The notes under the pieces are model-generated. The model did no database searches. It saw only the letters and a list, made by a program, of their open reading frames with translations, and was not told where the DNA came from. Below, piece after piece: positions 1 to 7,881 of a stretch of 64,000 nucleotides of DNA. Every line of letters starts with the position of its first letter. The first letter of the stretch is position 1. The stretch spans positions 186,001 through 250,000 of the forward strand of contig NZ_PVBN01000006.1 in NCBI RefSeq assembly GCF_002968635.1, written 5' to 3'. Both the position numbers and the translations under genes were made by a program. Source of the DNA: Neorhizobium alkalisoli. Lineage in GTDB: Bacteria; Pseudomonadota; Alphaproteobacteria; Rhizobiales; Rhizobiaceae.

Positions 1-378
1 TCGATGCGCCACCAGGAACTCTTCAAGGCCTGCCACGAGACCATTCAGGCGATTGAAGGGGTGCTGCGGCCAGGTCAGGTTTTCGGCGACGTCTTCGATA
101 CCCATGCGCGCATCCTGGACGAGCGCGGTCTGTCGCGCCATCGCCTGAACGCCTGCGGTTACTCCCTCGGTGCCCGCTTCTCCCCCTCCTGGATGGAACA
201 CCAGATGTTCCACGTCGGCAACCCGCAGGAGATCCTCCCGGGCATGACGCTTTTCGTGCATATGATCATCATGGATTCCGACAGCGGAGCGGCGATGACC
301 CTCGGCCATACCTATCTGACCACGGAATCGGATCCGCAGCCGCTTTCGCGCCACGATCTCGACCTTATTTTGCGCTGA
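1..378 (+). CDS. M24 family metallopeptidase (Xaa-Pro peptidase-like), C-terminal part
   Basis: Partial gene: the reading frame is open at the left edge, so the N-terminus lies outside the window. The visible part of about 125 residues has the late-half features of creatinase/aminopeptidase P-fold proteins: a YSLGARFSPSW segment, a metal-site-like stretch around MEHQMFHVGNP, the LPGMTLFVHM strand and a final GHTYLTTE strand. Family members hydrolyse Xaa-Pro or related substrates using two metal ions. The specific substrate cannot be read from this fragment; an ectoine- or creatine-type hydrolase is possible. Confidence 0.75.
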   Translation, partial: SMRHQELFKACHETIQAIEGVLRPGQVFGDVFDTHARILDERGLSRHRLNACGYSLGARFSPSWMEHQMFHVGNPQEILPGMTLFVHMIIMDSDSGAAMTLGHTYLTTESDPQPLSRHDLDLILR

Positions 379-460
379 TTCCAGTCTCTCATCTGCCGAT
401 TGACAGTTTCCGAAGGAACCATAAGCTTCGGGCTAGGGAATCTTTGGCAGGAGGGCGGGC

Positions 461-1225
461 ATGCGGCTTTACGGAAGACTGGTTTCCGCCTGGCTTGTCG
501 CGCTCGCCCTTTCATCCTGCAACACGACGGAAGCATTGACGCCGCAGGCCGAGGTCGGGGGCGCAAATGGGCGGACATCGACGCCGGTGACCCAGGGGGA
601 CACCGACCGCATGGCTCGATCTTCGCAGCCGGAGACCATCAACAGCGGAGCCGGCGGCGCATATCGATCCGGACCTCAGAATACACTGGAAGCGCAGGCA
701 CGCGCGCTGGAATCCGGAAACGCTGCTTCACCCGCATCCTCAGGCCCTCCTCCGCAATGGCAGGATCAGGGCGCGCAACCACCCCAGACACAGCAATCCG
801 CAGCGACGGGGCAGCCGCTTCCGCAACAGGGCGCATCGCTCCCCTCATCCGGTCAGTCCGCCGGAACGATCCGCTTCCTGCCGATCATCGGCGCACCGGT
901 GCAGGCGGTCACACCGCTGTCGCGCCAGCTGGGCGCCCAGGCGCGCGCCGGCGGGCTGACGATACGACCGTCCGGTGATGCGAGCACTGAACACATCCTG
1001 AAAGGCTATTTCTCCGCTTTCGCCGATAGCGGCAAAGTGACGATCGTCTACGTGTGGGACATTCTCGACGGCTCCGGTGCGCGCCTGCACCGCATGCAGG
1101 GACAGGAGACCATCGCGGCAAAGGGCTCGGATCCGTGGGCCGCGGTTCCAGCCTCCACAATGGAGGCGATCGCCGCAAAAACCATTCAGGACTACCTGAG
1201 CTGGCGCCAGTTGCGGAGCGGATAG
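461..1225 (+). CDS. Putative lipoprotein of unknown function
   Basis: A 254-residue protein with a type II signal peptide: basic MRLYGR start, hydrophobic stretch and the lipobox LSSC with Cys20 as the likely lipidation site. Residues about 25-130 are low-complexity, rich in Gln, Pro, Ser and Ala. The C-terminal half (about 135-250) looks folded and ends near DYLSWRQLRSG. A purine-rich site (ggcaggaggg) precedes the ATG. No enzymatic motif is recognised. Probably membrane-anchored and facing the periplasm; function unknown. Confidence 0.75.
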   Translation: MRLYGRLVSAWLVALALSSCNTTEALTPQAEVGGANGRTSTPVTQGDTDRMARSSQPETINSGAGGAYRSGPQNTLEAQARALESGNAASPASSGPPPQWQDQGAQPPQTQQSAATGQPLPQQGASLPSSGQSAGTIRFLPIIGAPVQAVTPLSRQLGAQARAGGLTIRPSGDASTEHILKGYFSAFADSGKVTIVYVWDILDGSGARLHRMQGQETIAAKGSDPWAAVPASTMEAIAAKTIQDYLSWRQLRSG

Positions 1226-1354
1226 CTGGCGCGCCCAAAAAGACACTGGTCATGGTTTCTTCACAAAAATCCATGGTGAGGCGCAAAACGCTATTGCATT
1301 CGAAGGCGGCGGCGGTAAAAGGCCCGCATCCAGCTTCAAAATAGGCGGACCGCA

Positions 1355-2287
1355 ATGAAGGTTTTCGCAGGCAATTCGAACCGGCATCTTGCCGACGCGA
1401 TCTGCAGCTATCTCAATGTACCAGTCGGAAAAGCCAGCGTAAGGCGGTTCGCAGACCAGGAAATCTTCGTTGAAATTCAGGAAAATGTGCGCGGGGAAGA
1501 CGTTTTCGTCATTCAGTCGACGTCCTTTCCGACCAATGACAACCTGATGGAACTCCTGATCATGATCGATGCGTTCCGGCGGTCCTCCGCCCGGCGCATT
1601 ACGGCAGTGCTTCCTTATTTCGGCTACGCACGCCAGGATCGCAAGGCAGGCCCGCGCACACCGATTTCGGCAAAGCTCGTCGCCAACCTGATCACCGAGG
1701 CCGGTGCGGATCGCGTGTTGACGCTTGATCTGCATGCCGGCCAGATCCAGGGCTTTTTCGATATCCCGACCGACAATCTCTATGCGGTGCCGATCCTCGC
1801 CCGCGACGTGAAAGAACATTACGACCTCAACAACGTCATGGTCGTTTCGCCTGATGTCGGCGGCGTTGTCCGCGCTAGGTCGCTTGCCAAACGGATCGAC
1901 TGTCAGCTCGCCATCGTCGACAAGCGCCGCGAGCGAGCAGGCGAATCCGAAGTCATGAACGTCATCGGCGATGTCGACGGCAAGGACTGCCTTCTGATCG
2001 ACGACATCGTCGATTCCGGCGGAACGCTCTGCAACGCGGCGGAAGCACTGCTGAAGAACGGCGCGACAAGCGTCACCGCATACATCACCCATGGCGTTCT
2101 TTCCGGGGGCGCCGTCACGCGTATCGCAACCTCGAAGCTGCGCGAACTCGTCATCACCGATTCCATCCAGCCGACGACGGCAGTGCAGTCGGCTCCGAAC
2201 ATTCGGGTGATCACGACCGCCAACCTGCTTGGCGAAGCCATCAACCGGACGGCCATGGAATCGTCTGTCTCCAGCCTGTTCGACTGA
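1355..2287 (+). CDS. prs: Ribose-phosphate pyrophosphokinase (PRPP synthase)
   Basis: Makes 5-phosphoribosyl-1-pyrophosphate from ribose-5-phosphate and ATP for purine, pyrimidine, His, Trp and NAD synthesis. The 310-residue length is standard for class I enzymes. Visible motifs are the start [12 protein letters not shown], the metal/ATP region [11 protein letters not shown], the flexible loop region [13 protein letters not shown], and the PRPP-binding loop [14 protein letters not shown]. All are intact, so a functional enzyme is expected. In related genomes prs lies near rplY and pth; here other genes separate them. Confidence 0.97.
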   Translation: MKVFAGNSNRHLADAICSYLNVPVGKASVRRFADQEIFVEIQENVRGEDVFVIQSTSFPTNDNLMELLIMIDAFRRSSARRITAVLPYFGYARQDRKAGPRTPISAKLVANLITEAGADRVLTLDLHAGQIQGFFDIPTDNLYAVPILARDVKEHYDLNNVMVVSPDVGGVVRARSLAKRIDCQLAIVDKRRERAGESEVMNVIGDVDGKDCLLIDDIVDSGGTLCNAAEALLKNGATSVTAYITHGVLSGGAVTRIATSKLRELVITDSIQPTTAVQSAPNIRVITTANLLGEAINRTAMESSVSSLFD

Positions 2288-2348
2288 CCTTTTTCAACTG
2301 CAAGTATTCCGGTAGACTCCTGGTAGAAACAACGAGGAGGCATTCGCC

Positions 2349-2825
2349 ATGATCGGCTTTTCCGGACAATCGAAGACATGGGCACTCGCCCTTCTTCTCC
2401 CCGTGCTTTCGAGCTGCGTCGAAGCTGGGCCAGGACCGGGCGGTGGTCCGCCTCCACGGCCCTGGCCCGAACCGCGACCGCAGATGTGCACCATGGAATA
2501 TCGACCCGTCTGCGGCGAGCGCGGCGGACGTTTGGAAACCTTCGGCAATGCCTGCCAAGCCCGCGAGCGCGGTTTTCGGATCGTCGGCACCGGCGAGTGC
2601 TCGCGTCGCCCGGATCGACCCGACTGGGATCGCCCCGGCAGGCCGGGCAGGCCCGACCGTCCGGACTGGGATAGGCCCGGTCGTCCGGATGGAGGCCGCG
2701 CCTGCACACGGGAATACAATCCCGTCTGCGGACGGATTGGCCCAACCCTGCAAACCTTTCCGAACGCCTGCGAGGCCAGGAATGCCGGTGCCAGATCGGT
2801 GACACCGGGAGAATGCCGCCGCTGA
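2349..2825 (+). CDS. Lipoprotein with two Kazal-type protease-inhibitor domains
   Basis: A 158-residue protein with a lipobox LSSC (Cys23). Two Kazal-like modules follow: residues 47-84 (Cys 47, 55, 69, 84) and 119-156 (Cys 119, 127, 141, 156). Each has the pattern C-x3-Y-x-P-V-C-G, then N-A-C-x-A-R and G-E-C. The modules keep four cysteines rather than the six of animal Kazal domains. They are joined by a Pro/Asp/Arg-rich linker (residues 85-117) made of repeats of the RPDWDRPGRP type. Kazal domains inhibit serine proteases; a periplasmic or surface-anchored inhibitor is an inference. The ATG is preceded by gaggagg. Confidence 0.85.
   Translation: MIGFSGQSKTWALALLLPVLSSCVEAGPGPGGGPPPRPWPEPRPQMCTMEYRPVCGERGGRLETFGNACQARERGFRIVGTGECSRRPDRPDWDRPGRPGRPDRPDWDRPGRPDGGRACTREYNPVCGRIGPTLQTFPNACEARNAGARSVTPGECRR
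2601..2699 (+). repeat. Short in-frame tandem repeat in the Kazal lipoprotein linker
   Basis: The linker contains two near-copies of a unit encoding RPDRPDWDRPGRP. At DNA level the copies read as ccggactggga-type blocks with small differences, consistent with an internal duplication whose copy number could vary between strains. Confidence 0.6.
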
Positions 2826-2853
2826 ACGGGCGGCCACAACGACGTTTCCTTGC

Positions 2854-2883
2854 AAAACACCAGGACAACCGTCCTGGTGTTTT
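2854..2883 (+). terminator. Rho-independent terminator after the Kazal lipoprotein gene
   Basis: A perfect 13-bp inverted repeat, AAAACACCAGGAC and its complement, flanks a 4-nt AACC loop and ends in TTTT. It lies 29 nt past the stop codon. The flanking A and T runs could allow action in both directions. Confidence 0.85.
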
Positions 2884-2934
2884 GCTTTGCCGGGCTGCTT
2901 TGGCTAGGTAAGGACCAGACGCAGGAGATTCCGC

Positions 2935-3192
2935 ATGGCCGCGCGCGACCGCTATTCCCGAAAACTCGAATGTTCCCAGTGCGGAAACACCGGCTTTGCC
3001 GAAGTATCAGAGACCGACGACAAGCGGCACAAAAGTCGCGACTTCCGAATAGACGAACTGCCGCGCGGCTTCTTCACCGAATTCGCGTCGACCGATCCCC
3101 GCAAATACATGCTCCGTTGCGGCCAGTGCGGACACAAGTTCCGCTTCGAACAGAAAACAATCTATGCGCCGGGCGGCGAGCCTCGCCGCTAG
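2935..3192 (+). CDS. Small zinc-ribbon-like protein of unknown function
   Basis: An 85-residue protein with two CxxC knuckles, CSQCGN at residues 14-19 and CGQCGH at about 62-67, the usual arrangement of a single zinc ribbon. The region between them is charged (DDKRHKSRDFRIDEL). No signal peptide is seen, so it is probably cytoplasmic. A caggag site precedes the ATG. Function not recognised; a nucleic-acid-binding or accessory role is only a guess. Confidence 0.7.
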   Translation: MAARDRYSRKLECSQCGNTGFAEVSETDDKRHKSRDFRIDELPRGFFTEFASTDPRKYMLRCGQCGHKFRFEQKTIYAPGGEPRR

Positions 3193-3199
3193 AATCCGA

Positions 3200-5251
3200 T
3201 CAGGCGACTTTGGCGGCAAACTCCCCCAACCCGGCATTGACGATGTGCTCGATGCCGGCGCGGGGCCCCGGCCTCCCGAAAAGATAGCCCTGCACCTGCG
3301 TGCAGCCTTCCTTGCGAAGGAAAGCCATATGCTCGTCGGTCTCCACCCCTTCCGCGAGCACCGGAATATCGAGGCTTGACGCGAGGATCAGCGTCGACCT
3401 GACGATCGCCGCCGAATGGGAATTGACCGCCAGACCATCCACGAAGGTGCGGTCGATCTTGATCTTGTCGAAAGGGAAGGTCATCAGAGTGGAGAGTGAC
3501 GAATATCCGGTGCCGTAATCGTCCATGGCGATCTTCACCCCGAGGCTCTTCAAGTGCCTGATCGTCTGCAGCGCCCGTTGGTGGTCGGCAATGATACCGG
3601 ATTCGGTGACTTCAATTTCAAGCCTGTTGGGGTCCAGTCCGGTCTCTTCAAGGATCGCGAGTACCTTCAGCGGGAAATTCGGATCAGCCAGTTGCTGCGA
3701 TGCCACGTTGACGGCGATACCCAGTGGATTCCGCCAGCGGGCCGCTTCCGTGCAGGCACTCCGAAGCACCCATTCCCCGAGCTCGCAGATGAAGCCCGTG
3801 CGCTCCGCAATTGGAATGAACTCGCCCGGAGATATCTGTCCGCGTTCGGGGTGGTTCCAGCGAAGCAGCACCTCGAAACCGATCACGTCGCCGGTGAAGG
3901 TGTCATTCTGAAGCTGGTAATAGAGTTCGAATTGGCCGGCGGCCAGTCCGGACCGCATGTCCATGGCCAGTGCGTTGCGCTCGCGCACCGCTTGGTCCAT
4001 CGAAGAATCGTAGAAGCAAATCGCATTGTCGCCGGTTTTCTTGGCCCGGTACATCGCCACATCCGCTTGCGCGACCAGATCGTCGATCGTCTTCGCTTCA
4101 CCTGGATAGAGTGCGATGCCGACGCTCGATCCCACCGCCAATCTGTTGCCGTTCCACTCGATCGGCTTGCAGATTTCGGCCAGCAGCCGGTTGGCGAGAA
4201 GCATGGCATCGGAGCGCCGGTAATATCTGCGTTTCACAGCGACGAACTCATCTCCGCCGACCCGGCAGATGAATTCCCCCTCCCCGGTGACCTGCATCAA
4301 CCTGCCGCCGATGGTCCTTAGCACCGCGTCCCCGGCGGCATGCCCGTGCACGTCGTTGATTTCCTTGAAGCGATTGAGATCGAAGGACAGGACAGCGGTC
4401 CGAGCGGTCGGATCCGCCGGATATGCTTCGATCTCCTGGAGCTGTTCGTTGAAGGCAGCGCGATTGGAAAGGCCGGTCAGTGGATCGTGCAACGACAGAT
4501 GACGATACTGCTCCACCGCGGCCTTGGCGGTACGCGCATCGAGCAGATAGGTTGCCGCCGTGAGGGCCAGAAGGATCAGCATCAGCGAAAGAACGCCAAA
4601 GCCCAGCACGACCGCCGGCACGCCACTGGACGGAACGGCTGCCTTGAGGTCGAGCAGCACGTTGATTGCCCCCATGCCGGTGAAATGCGTGGCGGTGATC
4701 GCGAGGATCATGGCGAGCATGGAGCCGTATCTGCAGAACCGGGTTACCGGGCGCACGATCCGGCTGGTGATCAGGGCTCCGAAGAGAGCCGCGAAAACCA
4801 GGGAGGCGAAGACGTAATCCCGGTCCCATTCGATGACACCCTGCACCACATAGGCAGACATGCCCGTGTAATGCATGGCTGCGATACCAAGCCCCATGAC
4901 GGCTCCGCCGGCTTCCACGACCGCCGACCGACCGCCGTAGCTGGCCATTCCCAAGCCGAAGATGGAAGTCATCACCGCAATCAGGAAAGACCAGAACGTC
5001 AGCGCCGGGTCGTAGGTCGCCTGCCCGCCTCCGAGATATCCCAGCATCGCGAGAAAATGTGTAGTCCAGGTGGTCGAGCCGCCCACGAAGCCCGCGAGGA
5101 AAAGCCATATGGCTTTGTCGACGCCGCGGCCACGCCGGACACGCGCGAAAAGCCGGACCGTGAGGAAGGAACCAACAACGCAAAGCAGCGCCGCACAGGC
5201 GATGTAGCGCAGGTCGTGCTCGATCAATAGACAGGAGAGGACGCGAAACAT
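3200..5251 (-). CDS. MHYT-GGDEF-EAL membrane c-di-GMP enzyme
   Basis: A 683-residue protein. The N-terminus (about 1-240) has seven likely membrane helices with three MHYT-type motifs (TTHFLAML near 63-70, AMHYTGM near 125-131, ATHFTGM near 187-193). MHYT domains are proposed copper-haem sensors of O2, NO or CO. The diguanylate cyclase domain keeps GGDEF at 332-336 but lacks an RxxD inhibitory site just before it. The phosphodiesterase domain has EVL at 460-462 instead of EAL and keeps the NVAS, EVTES, DDYGTGYSS, KIDR and EGVET segments, so both activities may exist. It converges on the zinc-ribbon gene with a 7-bp gap. Confidence 0.93.
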   Translation of the reverse strand: MFRVLSCLLIEHDLRYIACAALLCVVGSFLTVRLFARVRRGRGVDKAIWLFLAGFVGGSTTWTTHFLAMLGYLGGGQATYDPALTFWSFLIAVMTSIFGLGMASYGGRSAVVEAGGAVMGLGIAAMHYTGMSAYVVQGVIEWDRDYVFASLVFAALFGALITSRIVRPVTRFCRYGSMLAMILAITATHFTGMGAINVLLDLKAAVPSSGVPAVVLGFGVLSLMLILLALTAATYLLDARTAKAAVEQYRHLSLHDPLTGLSNRAAFNEQLQEIEAYPADPTARTAVLSFDLNRFKEINDVHGHAAGDAVLRTIGGRLMQVTGEGEFICRVGGDEFVAVKRRYYRRSDAMLLANRLLAEICKPIEWNGNRLAVGSSVGIALYPGEAKTIDDLVAQADVAMYRAKKTGDNAICFYDSSMDQAVRERNALAMDMRSGLAAGQFELYYQLQNDTFTGDVIGFEVLLRWNHPERGQISPGEFIPIAERTGFICELGEWVLRSACTEAARWRNPLGIAVNVASQQLADPNFPLKVLAILEETGLDPNRLEIEVTESGIIADHQRALQTIRHLKSLGVKIAMDDYGTGYSSLSTLMTFPFDKIKIDRTFVDGLAVNSHSAAIVRSTLILASSLDIPVLAEGVETDEHMAFLRKEGCTQVQGYLFGRPGPRAGIEHIVNAGLGEFAAKVA

Positions 5252-5374
5252 GAAACTCTGATAGTTTTCAATTGGCTTTTGAAAACTTTAGCAGTGAAAC
5301 ATGTTGGAATGGTTCGCGCCGATGGTAAACGGAACCATATTGTATTCGACCGGGAATGACCGTCAGCGAAAATC

Positions 5375-6820
5375 CTACTGGAGTACCTGTCCGTTGACGG
5401 TCAGGCTTTTACCGTCTTCGAATTTGATGTCCCAGCGCAGGCGGCCATCCGGCTCCGTCTTGGCCATGCCCTTCGCCATCATCACCGCGAAAGAGACCTG
5501 ATTGAACTGCGGATCGACCTTCGCCGCGCCCTGAAAATATTGGATGAGCTTGTCCACATCCCGGGCAAAAATCGAGGTCTCGATCATATAGCGATCCTTC
5601 TGGTCCGGATAACCGCTCATCTCTCCGGAAGCTTCGACATCATAGAGCGATGACTTCGCAACGACCTTCGGAAAGTCGATCCTTACCTGGCCGTCCGGAA
5701 GGAAGGCTTCGCCGAGGCGTGCGCTCTCCGCCTCGGGCACGGGGCCGGGCTTCGAAATGTCCATCTCCATAAGGGTGTCGACAAAGCGAGCAAAATTGAG
5801 ATCGGTGATCCCGACCTGTATTTCGGCGACTTCAGGCACCAACTGGGCATAAAGCTCGGGGATGAGACCGGATGGCGCGGAAATGTTCTCTACCCCGATG
5901 CCGAACCCGATCCGGGTCGCCTCGGAAGGTTCCGTCATAGCAAGCGTGTAATCCAGTTTGCCCACCTCGAAATCGCCGATCTGGCTTGCCACCACAAAAC
6001 GGTTGAAAGTGATTTTTTCCGACAGCGAACTGAAGAACGGCATTGCGCCACGGATCAGTTCCTTCAGCTTTGCGATCTCGGTCTGCGAGGGCTTTTCGTC
6101 CTTGACGAGTTCGAGCCCGAACGACACGAGATTTCGGATTTTCTCCGCCACGACGCCCTCGACGCCGACGTCGAAGTCGAGGCTCTCGGCACGGATCTGT
6201 ATCGGCGGGTTCTCGGCCGTTGTGACCCGTTCATAGAATCTCGAAAATGAACCCTTGCCCTGGAAATTCGTTGCGCCGGCGCTCGCAGCAGCGGTCGACG
6301 TGAGGGAATAATTCATGCCGGCGAAGCTCGCCTCGAGCTCTTCGGTTCCGGTCTTGGATACCATGCGGATCGGGCCGGACGTCATCTCGCCCGAACGAAG
6401 ATAGCTGATCGCCGGGTCGAAAATACCCGAAAAGACCGCGTCGGTTACCGAATAGGTGAAATCGGTGGACTTGCCATCCGGCATCTTGCCCTGAACGGAG
6501 AAGTTCAGGTCATTGTCGCTGGTGAATTTCCACAGTCCGCCGTTCATCGGCGCGGCGAAAACGGAAAACGGAGCAAGGCCCGAGACGACAAAGTCTTTAT
6601 TCCCGATGCTCTCGATAAGCTTGGCGAAATCGTATTTGATTTCGTAGCTTTCTCCTGAAGGCTTGACCGTCAGAAAGCCGCTGCCCAGCACCGAATCTGG
6701 CAGAAAATGGCCGAGGTCGTCGCGAAGGTTTCGAGCACCCTGATCGTTGATCTCCGCTGCGGCAAGCGGTTGCACAAACGACATCGCTGCCATGCCCGCT
6801 GCAATCCATATCCGACGCAT
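5375..6820 (-). CDS. Secreted protein of unknown function
   Basis: A 481-residue protein with a Sec signal peptide: MRRIWIAAG start, hydrophobic core and probable cleavage after PLAAA near residue 22. The rest is mostly soluble with an alternating beta-strand pattern and no cysteine cluster or catalytic motif that I recognise. Residues about 70-130 and 320-380 are rich in Ser, Phe and Gly. Likely periplasmic or outer-membrane associated. It is transcribed alone between a c-di-GMP gene and rplY. Function unknown. Confidence 0.75.
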   Translation of the reverse strand: MRRIWIAAGMAAMSFVQPLAAAEINDQGARNLRDDLGHFLPDSVLGSGFLTVKPSGESYEIKYDFAKLIESIGNKDFVVSGLAPFSVFAAPMNGGLWKFTSDNDLNFSVQGKMPDGKSTDFTYSVTDAVFSGIFDPAISYLRSGEMTSGPIRMVSKTGTEELEASFAGMNYSLTSTAAASAGATNFQGKGSFSRFYERVTTAENPPIQIRAESLDFDVGVEGVVAEKIRNLVSFGLELVKDEKPSQTEIAKLKELIRGAMPFFSSLSEKITFNRFVVASQIGDFEVGKLDYTLAMTEPSEATRIGFGIGVENISAPSGLIPELYAQLVPEVAEIQVGITDLNFARFVDTLMEMDISKPGPVPEAESARLGEAFLPDGQVRIDFPKVVAKSSLYDVEASGEMSGYPDQKDRYMIETSIFARDVDKLIQYFQGAAKVDPQFNQVSFAVMMAKGMAKTEPDGRLRWDIKFEDGKSLTVNGQVLQ

Positions 6821-7062
6821 TTATTGAAGCCCTTCCCTCGCTGAACGAGACGTGAATTTGGATATGGCAGAAGAGAAGTCAAGCTGGGCCGTGATGGAGT
6901 CACCGCAATACTTGCGCTTCCGGCGCCTTTGTATTATAGCCCGCCCGTCCGCGCAGACACCCTTGGAGGCAACGCGGATGAAGCGCATCGGACGATGCCC
7001 TTCGGTTTGACGCGGCGACTTCGCTGCGAAGAACTCTCCAAATAACCTCGAAAGGATATGCC

Positions 7063-7671
7063 ATGAGCCACGCATCTTACGAGCTCAAGGCCGAGGCGCG
7101 CGAACGGGTAGGTAAGGGGTCCTCCCGCGAACTTCGCCGCAACGGTTTGATTCCCGCTGTCATCTATGGTGACAAGCAGGCCCCCCTCGCGATCGCACTC
7201 TCGACCAACGAAGTGACGAAGCGCATCCACGCCGGCGGTTTCATGACCACCGTCGCAACGATCGAAGTCGATGGCCAGAAGATCCAGGTTCTCCCGAAGG
7301 ACTACCAGCTGGATCCGGTCCGTGACTTCACCATGCATGTCGATTTCCTGCGCGTTTCCGGCGACACCGAAGTTTCGGTCGAAGTTCCGGTTCACTTCGT
7401 CAACGAAGACAAGTCCGCGGTCAAGCTCGGCGGCGTTCTGAACATCGTTCGTCACGAAGTCGAGCTTTACTGCCCGGCCAGCGACATCCCGGAATTCCTG
7501 ACTGTCGATCTGGCTGGCGCCAAGGTCGGCGACAGCCTCCACATCTCTGCGGTGAAGCTGCCGAAGGGCGTACGTCCGGTCATCGCTGACCGCGACTTCA
7601 CCATCGCTACGATCGTTGCCCCGGCTGGCGGCGTCGAAGAAGCGACAGAAGAAGCGCCTGCTTCCGAATAA
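7063..7671 (+). CDS. rplY: 50S ribosomal protein L25/general stress protein Ctc
   Basis: A 202-residue long-form L25 (Ctc type) that binds 5S rRNA on the large subunit. The N-terminal L25 domain has [20 protein letters not shown] and IPAVIYG; the C-terminal beta domain has [20 protein letters not shown] and ends in an acidic tail. A gaaagga site lies upstream of the ATG. A clear terminator follows. In many rhizobia pth follows directly; here about 3.4 kb with a c-di-GMP gene and a binding protein separates them. Confidence 0.96.
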   Translation: MSHASYELKAEARERVGKGSSRELRRNGLIPAVIYGDKQAPLAIALSTNEVTKRIHAGGFMTTVATIEVDGQKIQVLPKDYQLDPVRDFTMHVDFLRVSGDTEVSVEVPVHFVNEDKSAVKLGGVLNIVRHEVELYCPASDIPEFLTVDLAGAKVGDSLHISAVKLPKGVRPVIADRDFTIATIVAPAGGVEEATEEAPASE

Positions 7672-7690
7672 CGAAGCAGACGATCCAATA

Positions 7691-7725
7691 AAAAAACCCG
7701 CCTTCATCCGGAGGCGGGTTTTTTT
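7691..7725 (+). terminator. Rho-independent terminator after rplY
   Basis: The stem AACCCGCCT/AGGCGGGTT has an 8-nt loop, an A run before it and a T7 run after it. It lies 19 nt past the rplY stop codon. Confidence 0.9.
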
Positions 7726-7881
7726 ATTGTTCAAATATACGACTTCTTTACTACGCTTCTACGATCGAACCAGATTTGGTCACGCCAGGTTCAGTGAAGT
7801 TTAATCAATGCATGAAAGCATGGACGAGTTTAGGATGAGGGAACGATCCGGCATCGCCGGAGAATAAGTGCGGGAAGACGA

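Noticed and set aside
6912..6937. Possible promoter TTGCGC...TATTAT upstream of rplY
   Set aside because: The spacer is only 14 bp, so it does not fit a standard promoter.
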